64,000 nt of DNA from Oreohelix idahoensis (taxonomy: Eukaryota > Mollusca > Gastropoda > Stylommatophora > Oreohelicidae). Both the position numbers and the translations under genes were made by a program. The notes under the pieces were generated by a model that did no database searches, was not told where the DNA came from, and saw only the letters and a list, made by a program, of their open reading frames with translations. The stretch spans positions 293,570 to 357,569 of the forward strand of contig JAMPIV010017768.1 in the NCBI GenBank assembly GCA_024509875.1, read 5' to 3'. Positions 56,377 to 64,000 of the stretch are shown in pieces (the first letter of the stretch is position 1; each line of letters begins with the position of its first letter).

Positions 56377-57425
56377 ACTATAGTAACGTCACAGATACTT
56401 ACTCAAGAGACATAACACTATAATAGCGGTTCTACATAGACATGAACCATTGCCTACAATAAACGTATCCGCTCACTAAAGACAGAAAATGAACGAAATC
56501 AAGTGACACTATGGTCGTATTTACACCAGGACTTTGTGTGGATTTCATTTATGATAAAACTATTGGACACATTTCCGTGCATCAAGTGATAATAATAGAA
56601 AACACTATCAAAGTAACTCAGTATGCGACATGAACTATTGTCAATAACGTCGATTCTTATGAACTTAAACATTTATTTGTTAATCGGAATTCACAAGGAT
56701 CAAGCCTACGTATGGATCATCATATCCAACTTTAATTAATTTTAATTAATTACGTTAAAATAATGGGAAATAAAATGAAAGGTGAGATAAATATGAAAAA
56801 AATGAAATGAAATTTGAAGAAAAAAAATGAAAGAAGAAAAAAATAAGAACTCACATGATTCTTAGATAATGTAACTATTATAGTTAATAATTATGTTCAC
56901 ACATTACATACTACATTATTGTTTAAATTGGTTAACAACTTATTACTAAACTTAATTAATGTCCAACACACATAACTAAGTTATATTTATACATTTATTT
57001 ATTTCTCTCCTTAACATATCCTTTCATCTTTCTTACATTAGATGTTCATCAACTTTATTTTTATTACACACTCAATATAATTAATTAGTTTAATTTTAAC
57101 TCTTTAGATTAGTCTGACGTGACATTTCACTACGACATATTTTAAGTTAATTAATTATTTAATTAGATATCAACATTAGCCATTATCTTTTAGTTCATAT
57201 AAAAATTTATGTATAACATTTATGTATAATATGATCATTAATATATTAGATGACTGTTAGTTAGTCGACATGACCACGACATTAGTTCTAGACAGAACGT
57301 CGTAGGCCATATGCCGCATTTTTGGTTAAATTTTTTGATATTGTTAAATTTTTTAATATTCATTCAGATAGGTTTGTGAAAGAAATCTATCTAATAGATT
57401 TTTTTTCCCCCGGTGGACAGGGAAT
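56377..57425 (+). other. 3' noncoding region and polypurine tract of copy 3
   Basis: Reverse complement of 31894-32945 with few changes. It ends with GGTGGACAGGGAAT just before the 3' LTR. Confidence 0.8.
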
Positions 57426-58192
57426 TGTTACGGTAGATTAATTGGCATTGTCTGCTAGAGGTTAGCAGCATGCGATTTTAGGGGTTACAACGTTTAATGT
57501 AATGTAATATTATTAGCCTATTGAACGCTATGACGTTTCAGCGTTGGTAGTCACGCACCGTGACCTAGAGACGGGACCCTTTTTCGAATGACCGTCAAAC
57601 GGAGAAGACGTGTCTTGATATTCTTACAGTGTCGGGCATGGAGTGCCACACAATTTATATTGTATTAATTAATGGACATGGGTCAGTCCACTGTTCTTTG
57701 ATGAAGTAAGATGAAGTCACAGGTTAGTAAATGACTAAACCTTGTAGAGATGAATTAACAGTCCGTTTTAGTTATACTAGTGCCAGACGCATAATCTCAC
57801 TGTCGGTGTATTGGATTTTCCAACCACGCGTGCATATAGTTATGTCGTTCTGCCTACAGTAATTCAGATGTATGAGACAAAGGACTGATATGCAAGATAG
57901 CAAATTCAACATAGGATTCTAAATTTATATTTGTGATGTAATTCATGATCAACGTATGATGTCTACAAAAATGTATAATAAATTGTTTGTTTGGACTCTA
58001 GCCATGAATTATCCAATCTATGAACATTTGGATTTTCTATTATCATTATCATGGTCTCAAGGTAAATCTAACCCACATTCGCGTACATAACATCAAAGGC
58101 ACGATACTCTAAATGATGAACTGTAAACCCAGATACCACAAGTGACTATCAAGTTCTCAACAACCCGTTGGGCTAATTTCCGACCCGCATCA
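57426..58192 (+). repeat. 3' LTR of copy 3 (767 bp)
   Basis: Same ends as 49377-50143. Differences noted: TTGGCATT against TTGACATT, GTCACGC against GTCGCGC, TTTTTCGAAT against TTTTTAGAAT, GTAATTC against GTAGTTC, GTATGAT against GTACGAT. At several of these it agrees with the 3' LTR of copy 1. Confidence 0.93.
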
Positions 58193-58194
58193 CT

Positions 58195-58591
58195 TTTTAT
58201 ATGTGCTTTCTTTGTTACTGTATTATTTTCCATTGTTCTTGCGAGGCTCAAGCATCAGTCTTTATTTTCGTTTTAACGACGTGCAATTATAATGGTGAAT
58301 AAACAAGTAGTCTACACCGGGAAGAACAAAACAAATGCGCAGATGTCATATAAAAGACCACGAGGAAAGACCGCTGCCGCTGAGTATCTTTAGGAACCAT
58401 GTATGCTATATGTAGATTGATAACAGATTTGAATACTTTAACGAAGACCAGCGATTAATGAAGACCAATGGTTAATGGAGACTAATGGTTAATGAAGATT
58501 ACAAGTTAATGAAAAGTATTGATTAATGAAAATGTATGGTTAATGAAGACTGGTGATTAATGAAGACGAATGGTTTACAAAGATTAATTAA
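58195..58591 (+). repeat. Right copy of the 397-bp direct repeat
   Basis: Collinear with 30730-31126 without indels and with one substitution. It continues rightwards into unique sequence GACACACGGTTAATTAAAAT, whereas the left copy is cut at that point by the LTR of copy 1. Confidence 0.95.
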
Positions 58592-58680
58592 GACACACGG
58601 TTAATTAAAATAAATAGTTAATGAAGACTAATTATTAATGAAGAATAACGGTTAATTAAGACTAATTGTCAATGAAGATG
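58441..58680. repeat. Degenerate minisatellite (TTAATGAAGACTAATGG)
   Basis: About fifteen loose 14-17-bp units with TTAATGAAGA in common. The first part is included in the 397-bp repeat and so also appears at 30976-31126. Confidence 0.8.
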
Positions 58681-58883
58681 AACAGTCGTTCTAACAAAGA
58701 TAAAGCATAGAAGAGAAATTTGAAGACAGCATCTGGGTGCTTTTAAAAGAGAGAAACTACCACTTTCTAATTGCTTATCTGGGCTACCAGACGTGTTTAT
58801 AACATCAACAGGAGTAAGATAAAGTTGTGTGTTATTACGGTTATTATTAATTTCCAAAATGCATGGTAACATTTTGAAAGCTA

Positions 58884-58888
58884 ACTCG

Positions 58889-58974
<86 letters not shown>

Positions 58975-58976
58975 AT
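58884..58976. repeat. (GA)n microsatellite
   Basis: Over 40 GA units with one AAA interruption, in intron 1. The Ser/Leu and Arg/Glu frames over it are artefacts. Confidence 0.97.
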
Positions 58977-59173
58977 TATATTTTAAATGTTGTTTGCAAA
59001 TGATCAGTGTCCATTGTGTGCAGAAGATAATCAACTCTAGAAACATAGACAACAGTAAACAGCAGCCGTAACAAATATGACATACAAAACAAAGACAATC
59101 CAAACATAATGAAGGCTGATTGAGCAGAAGATAGATCCTACGAATAAAATTACTATAAGAACGGATTCCTTAC

Positions 59174-59493
59174 CCTTTAAAAATACTTTTGCAAGGATCC
59201 ATTACCGTCTTTGGCCCTGCCTCGGTTGGCACTATTCGCTTAATGCCAAGTGCCTCCGACAGAAGACAAGAGTCCAGCAGGGATGAAGCGTACGTAATTT
59301 CACCATTGTGAATGGTAAACTTGTGAATGACTGAGAATCCGTCGAAAAAGTGACGAATATGCGTATCTTTAACATCAAATACCCCTGCTCCATTTCTATA
59401 CAAGCATCCGGTCAGCCATTTGGGTACTGTTCCTGAAAAGATTTGAGAACGATCTAAATTTCTGTAACCGTTAAGGTCTTCTTCTTGTTCCAT
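59174..59493 (-). CDS. Carotenoid oxygenase, exon 1 (first coding exon seen)
   Basis: Iron-dependent carotenoid cleavage dioxygenase or isomerase family (BCO1, BCO2, NinaB, RPE65). On minus it encodes SGTVPKWLTGCLYRNGAGVF, IRHFFDGFSVIHKFTIHNGE, ITYASSLLDS and VMDPCKSIFK, ending AAAGG|GTAAGG in phase 2. It matches the family N-terminus: GxIPxWLxGxLxRNGPG, HWFDGxxxLHxF and DPCKxIF. I take ATG at 59493 (MEQEEDLNGYRNLDRSQ) as the start, because it puts the three iron histidines within a few residues of their BCO1 positions. An acceptor-like TCTTTTCAG before GAACAGTACC is an alternative exon start. Confidence 0.85.
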
Positions 59494-59710
59494 TTCACTT
59501 CTTATGGGGCATGGCGCCACCACTACAACCTGCGTCCATGCTGGAAGCATGTATCAAAATATTCATGTGCTTGCAGAGATGGTTCCTGTAGTAGTTCGTA
59601 TTACATAATGAGGTTGCCTTTCCCATGGGCAACCTCATATTATTCGACGCTTACGTCGTGCATTAGGGTGCGGTAATCATATTCTCTATTTGTCTCCCCT
59701 GAGACCTCCT
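59494..59710 (-). mobile_element. SINE family 4 copy abutting exon 1
   Basis: On minus: GAATATGATTACCGCACCC, TAATGCACGACGTAAGCGTC (core), CCCATGGGAAAGGCAACC and GCGCCATGCCCCATAAGAAG. Its 3' end touches the ATG of exon 1, so promoter or 5' UTR sequence of the gene may be SINE-derived. Confidence 0.72.
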
Positions 59711-59834
59711 TACTTGACAGTTATTCGTGGCATTCTTTGTTTTTAATTTTTTTTTTTTTTTAAATCTGTGATATCGGAATTTTTCGGTTTTGTTTTAAAG
59801 AAGTAAAAAATTTGAGCTCTACTTCCTTTCTTCC

Positions 59835-60500
59835 TTGATCCTTAGCCGCCGACCGTCAAAGCAGTCAGTGGCCATCACGCCTAGTGGCGTCTTGTAGGGC
59901 AACAACAAATTGATTCCCCTTTGCTCGGTCGGTGGCCCTCCTTCGTACAGTGCCCCAACTCTGGTTCATTCTTTGCATCTCAGCCTCCACAGTCCTCCGC
60001 CAAGTTGTTTTTGGCCGGCCTCTCTTTCGCTTTCCTTCAGGGGTCCAAAGCATAGCTGTTCTTGTGATAGCAACCGGGTCTCTTCTGAGGACATGGTCAA
60101 CCCAGCTCCAGCGTCTGCCAGCTATGATGGTGTGCATGTCCTCTTGCTTGCTCCGAGTAAGCAGATCTTGGTTGGTGATGGTATTCGGCCAAAAGATTCG
60201 GAGAATTTTTCTTAGGCATGTTGTGTGAAAAGAGGACAATTTCGACATTTCCTTCTCTGTAACTCTCCAGCATTCCGCACCATAGAGAAGCACAGAAAGC
60301 ACACAGCTCTGATATAATCTTAATTTTGTGCTTGTGCTGTATTTAGAGGACTTCCAGATGTTGTTTAGGCTAAAAAAAAGCTGTTCTTGCCTTATTCATT
60401 CTGATGTTGATGTCTTTGCCTGCCCCGCCATCTGGTATTACTATGCATCCTAGGTATGTGAAGGTGTCTGTCTGTACCAGTTGCTGATTCCTTACTGATA
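59835..60500 (-). mobile_element. LINE family B 3' copy
   Basis: On minus, from FTYLGCIVIPDGGAGKDINI through LRLYQSCVLSVLLYGAECW, RVTEKEMSKLSSFHTTCLRK, HTIIAGRRWSWVDHVLRRDP and LWTPEGKRKRGRPKTTWRRT to DATRRDGH. It is the best-preserved C-terminus of family B (145 open codons, 60302-59865). The part upstream has a frameshift in a T-run near 60375. A pyrimidine/GAA-type tail is seen at 59822. Confidence 0.88.
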
Positions 60501-60724
60501 TGATACTTAGTAACTGTTATTATAGTTGTTTATCAGAATCTACCTCATTGCGCTCTGGGCAAACCCATAGGTACACAGTCTCCCTCAGCACATGTCGAAG
60601 AGTATGAATTCTAACCTTTCCTGTTCCGCGCTGGTTGTACGCGTATATGCGCTGGATGCATCCTCTCAAACTTCGACACTTAGAAACTAACACTTCTAAA
60701 GGTTAATATACATCAGGACACTGG
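60501..60724. other. Upstream sequence, nothing recognised
   Basis: Lies 5' of the host gene as seen here. No clear promoter element or transcript start can be called. Confidence 0.4.
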
Positions 60725-60905
60725 ACATAAATCCAGCAACCTGGGAGGATGGAGCTGCCGATCACATCAAGTGGCGATGCTATCTACGGCGCCACCTCAG
60801 ATTGGGCGAAAAGAAGCTCTCAGGCAAGCAGAAGAGAGGAGAAAACGTCGAAATGAACACCAGGAAAATAAGCAGCTCAGGGCTATCACCTCAGAGGCGC
60901 ATTCC
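60725..60905 (+). mobile_element. LINE family D 3' fragment
   Basis: Plus: MDINPATWEDGAADHIKWRC, YLRRHLRLGEKKLSGKQKRG. This equals the C-terminal part of the element on minus at 21785-22170 (LDIHPAIWEN ... KWRCSLRRHFSLGE). Confidence 0.75.
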
Positions 60906-61265
60906 AATAGTCAGTTATTACTGAAGGGGGCTTTTATTATTATTATACATCAGGACCCTGACCTGCCCACACATTTTCAAGCCATAATTGTACACATATT
61001 TTACTTACCCACTACCTATCAAACAGTTGTGAATCGTAGGTCTCAAATTAGTTCACACAAAGCCATACTGTTATGTGCCTTCGTGTTCAAATTCTTGCTT
61101 GTACGTTTTAAGTGTCTCTAATTCCATTTTCCGTGTGTTTGTACGTCTATTCTATTTTACTTTGTTGGATCCAGAACATGAAGTGGCTTGTAATGTTATC
61201 AGACTGTTTCCTCAGTGTGTGTCTTGTCCATCGCCAACGTCTTATCCTCAGCCACTTTACTGACA
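60906..61265. other. No recognised feature
   Basis: A/T-rich sequence; short open frames show no family motif. Confidence 0.4.
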
Positions 61266-61721
61266 TACAGGGTGTTACAAAATTATGTATACACAATTTA
61301 TAAATTTATATTTAAAAATAATGTACACAATTTATAAATTTATATTTCATAAATAACATACACAATTTATAAATTTATATTTAATAAATAACAAACAATT
61401 TAAATTTTCTTTGTCACATTTTAAAGTTAAGAGATAGACAAACTTTTCACAATAACATAAACTGATCTTAAATGTTCAAAATGCCCACCATCAGCATGAA
61501 TACATGACCGACAACTCTCACCAACTGATCTACAATTCTTTTAAAATTGTCTTTCTGTCTTCAAAACTTAACTGAATATTCTCCGTCATTTTTCATGTAT
61601 CTGAAACTACAACTAAATTACTTCATTGCGAAAAAAAAAATTGTATCTCTTGAAATTGTTTTTGTTGTTCACGAAATATACATTTTTAAAATGCTTATTA
61701 ATAATTTTGAAACACCTTGTA
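61266..61721 (-). mobile_element. Mariner/IS630-type transposon remnant
   Basis: A 452-bp element (61268-61719) between TA duplications. Its ends are inverted: CAGGGTGTTACAAAATTAT and, on minus, CAAGGTGTTTCAAAATTAT. On minus it retains a transposase C-terminus SCRSCIHADGGHFEHLRSVY followed by a stop. The GGHFEHL ending is typical of DDE transposases of the IS630/mariner group in invertebrates. A threefold ~45-bp repeat (ACACAATTTATAAATTTATATTT) lies at 61291-61400. Confidence 0.8.
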
Positions 61722-61805
61722 TTTTCTTACATGCATCGTAAACATCCTTTCCTTCCCAACCCCAGTCATTCAAACGTCTGATCTCCTAATTCCTTCGATT
61801 GCAGT

Positions 61806-62170
61806 ATAGTGTCATCATCATCATCATCACCATCATCACTATCATCATCACAATCATTAACATCATCACCATCATCACCACCATCATCACCATCATCATC
61901 ATCACCATCATCATCACCATCATCATCATCATTATCATCATTATTTTCCTTTGCGCTCCTTATGGAGCATGGAGCAATCATTGTAGCTAGTCCCTTTGCA
62001 GGAAACTTGTACCAATCATTCATATTCTCCTGCAGCTGTGGTTTGTGTGTCAATTTGTTTGACGTGATGAGGTTGCAAACCCCATGCATAATCTCAGTTT
62101 AGTCGCCTTGTACGACATGCCTGAGGGTACAGTTGTTCTATTCTGTCTTTTTTTAGAGACCACCTGGAAC
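61806..62170 (-). mobile_element. SINE family 4 copy with (GAT)n tail
   Basis: On minus: ACCCTCAGGCATGTCGTACA (core), AAGGCGACTAAACTGAGATT, GGTTTGCAACCTCATCACGT, CACAGCTGCAGGAGAATATG and GCTCCATGCTCCATAAGGAG. The tail is an expanded (GAT)n of about 130 bp, visible on plus as (ATC)n at 61812-61945. The polyaspartate frame over the tail is an artefact. Confidence 0.85.
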
Positions 62171-62685
62171 AACACATGGCGCAGTCTACAACGCTTACTT
62201 AATATCCGCGCTCTCTCTCTCTTCCCCTTCCCCATAGCCTCTTCATCAATGTACCTCTCTGTACTTATTTGTGCTTATGTTTTTTAATCTGTGACCATTC
62301 CTCTGCCCGCTTTCTCTTAAACTCTTTCTCGCTCTCTCTCCCTCCGTCCCTTGCACTTTGTGTTTTTATGTCTTCCTCGTGTCATCAACCTCCTCTCTGA
62401 TTTATACATTTTAAAAAAATCCCTATTCAGCGCTTACCAACAACCTCTGTGGGTATATCCCCGTGGGTATCTGCCGTATCCACATCCACAGTTGCCCACT
62501 GAGGAGTTCTCCCTGGCACGCTCTCCATGTCTGATTTCCTGAGTATTTCTGCCACAGGTCAAGTCACAACAAACTGGGAGAAATACGGATTGGTGAGAGA
62601 GACAATGATAACATTGCACACAAATCTCAGACAACCAGTACATTTTTACGTGAAAATTTCCAGCTCTCTCTATAAAACAGGTAAA
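62171..62685. other. No recognised feature
   Basis: Pyrimidine-rich; short frames only. Confidence 0.4.
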
Positions 62686-62689
62686 CGTA

Positions 62690-62930
62690 CTCCCATAGCA
62701 GATACTGCCGTAGTTGAGTGAAGTGTTCGAGGCTTCACCATACTAGATCCAGCTTTATGACGTAAAGTGAGCAGTCCCTTTCCTCGCTGCCTTTGCCTTA
62801 TCTAACTCAAGAAGCAGAGTCTGTTACCCATTTATAGTTTGGGTAGACTGGAGATTGACGCTCCCAGGTTTCGATCCCGGAAGCTGAAAACGTCTAACCG
62901 CTCAGCCAGCCTGACGCTAAATCCATATAG
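62690..62930 (-). mobile_element. SINE family 1 copy (tRNA-derived)
   Basis: On minus the head reads GGCTGGCTGAGCGGTTAGAC and CGGGATCGAAACCTGGGAGC (A- and B-box-like), then CCAGTCTACCCAAACTATAA, TTGAGTTAGATAAGGCAAAG, GGATCTAGTATGGTGAAGC and GGCAGTATCTGCTATGGGAG. The head looks like a Leu/Ser-type tRNA, but it is not a functional tRNA gene. Confidence 0.85.
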
Positions 62931-64000
62931 TACTTTACCTGAATAAAAGAAGTCACTGTAGCAAAATATGCGAGAATAAACGCTCAATTCAGTACGATTT
63001 AGGCATAAAACGATAATAAATACATTAGCCCGCATGTGTCTGACGGTAGGCATCTTCGAAGCCAGCACCGCTGCTTTTTGCACAGTGCTAAGCCTATAGA
63101 ACGATTTCACGGAAAAAGTCTGACACGCTTTAGTTTCGTTTTCGAGAAACACTACTAATTGTTAACCTTTGCCCAATCTGCTGATTACACTTTGTAGTCT
63201 AGCCTTACAATTAACTATTGGCGGAAGAGTGCCGCAATATAGCTATCTGAAGTAACACTTTCTGTCAACTTTGTAGCAAAATTAGTAGGAATCCTTACAT
63301 TTTTTTGGTAATATTACACGATACAATGCTAACTAGTAACGCAAATTCTTAAACCCGCCCCGTCTACCCCGCTTCGATGACACAGTCTGCAACGCATATA
63401 TTCACACTGCGAAAAAGCCAGTTAAGGCATAACCACGCAGACAGTTTTATTTCCTACTCGTGGTAGCATTTCTAATGTAACTAAAACAAGTTAGTTATTT
63501 GAAAAATACATGCTCGCAAGAGGAAGGAGGGGAAAGATGGCGGACTTGTGTAAAATTTTATTTGACGATGGACGATGAAATAAATTGGAAATTGTAAACC
63601 ATTAGGAAGTTCCCCATAAGAATTATATGGTAGTATGACGTAAAGTTAGCTGTGTAAGAATGTACTTTAAAATATATGATATTCCCAGTATTAGAGAAGT
63701 TATTGAAGAAATACTAATATCTAAGAACACACGACCAGACACACTGGCGTTCCTGCTCATGTTTTTTGGTAACGTTAGGGGGACGCGAGCTGGAAAAAGA
63801 GGCAGGGAGGTACATTCAAATTCGCTTGAGGTGAACAGAGTATGAATGGGAAAGGGAAACGGTAGGAGAAATGTAATCCTAAACGTGATATCTTTTGTAT
63901 TTGGCATGACTAGAGCAGACTAGCCAATCGACCACCAGTTATTCAAAATTATTTGGGTTTTTCATTCAAACTGCATTTGAATTCAAGTAGTAGAACGTTA
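62931..64000. other. Window end, no gene recognised
   Basis: About 1.07 kb. AAGATGGCGGACTTGTG at 63533 has a strong translation-start context but opens only 13 codons. The 61-codon frame at 63660 and the others show no family motif. A first exon of a neighbouring gene cannot be excluded. Confidence 0.4.

Larger units (their letters stand above)
49377..58192 (+). mobile_element. Gmr1-like LTR retrotransposon, copy 3 (plus)
   Basis: An 8.8-kb element with two 767-bp LTRs differing at about five positions by eye. Gag-protease (51687-53447) and integrase-RT-RNase H (to 56376) are separated by one extra A in an A-run (8 A's against 7 in copy 1). A 165-bp in-frame deletion removes part of Gag. No target duplication is visible: the left side is copy 1's LTR, the right side is host flank. 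Confidence 0.93.

Noticed and set aside
31127..58192. An endogenous retrovirus with an envelope gene
   Set aside because: Only noncoding A/T-rich sequence lies between RNase H and the 3' LTR in all three copies. No env-like frame is present, so they are treated as LTR retrotransposons.
61799..62089. Polyaspartate or polyserine protein
   Set aside because: These are frames over an expanded (ATC)n/(GAT)n SINE tail.
63533..63580. AAGATGGCGGACTTGTG as the start of a neighbouring gene
   Set aside because: The context is good, but only 13 codons follow before a stop. No splice donor in frame or family similarity supports it.

Overview
The window is animal nuclear DNA: AT-rich, intron-bearing, and crowded with SINEs, non-LTR (LINE) remnants, DNA transposons, microsatellites and LTR retrotransposons. 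I see no bacterial or phage gene organisation. The SINE core sequence, the RTE-type LINE tails and the Gmr1-like LTR elements would suit a lophotrochozoan, perhaps a mollusc. That placement is an inference with low certainty.

One host gene spans almost the whole window on the minus strand: a carotenoid cleavage oxygenase of the BCO1/BCO2/RPE65/NinaB family. Seven coding exons (59493-59174, 29474-29327, 25416-25278, 18548-18331, 17043-16795, 8860-8752, 4491-4391) join with compatible phases at GT/AG sites into about 428 codons. Three of the four iron-binding histidines are present, near residues 171, 231 and 302. The C-terminal exon or exons, with the fourth histidine, lie beyond the left edge. 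Everything else recognised sits in its introns or upstream.

The first intron (29.7 kb) holds a 27-kb retrotransposon complex at 31127-58192. Two near-identical LTR elements lie head to head: copy 1 on minus (31127-49368, 5' LTR truncated) and copy 3 on plus (49377-58192, two 767-bp LTRs). A second family, copy 2 (35423-45208, LTRs 1516 and 1520 bp, 4-bp TSD CATA), is inserted in the integrase of copy 1. All three have Ty3/gypsy-type proteins but carry integrase upstream of reverse transcriptase, as in the Gmr1-like group. The whole complex is bracketed by a 397-bp direct repeat of single-copy-looking flank (30730-31126 and 58195-58591, one mismatch seen), which is far too long for a normal target-site duplication.

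The other introns hold: a degenerate hAT transposon interrupted by a 583-bp hairpin element; a 5'-truncated U1 snRNA pseudogene; an unidentified 738-bp insertion with 14-bp direct repeats; a Penelope-like GIY-YIG endonuclease remnant followed by a hammerhead-like motif; Tigger/pogo and mariner-type remnants; at least seven types of LINE fragment; and five SINE families. No transposon coding region is intact. Each has a nonsense codon, a frameshift, a deletion or a nested insertion, and several of the frameshifts are single extra A's in A-runs that could be sequencing errors.
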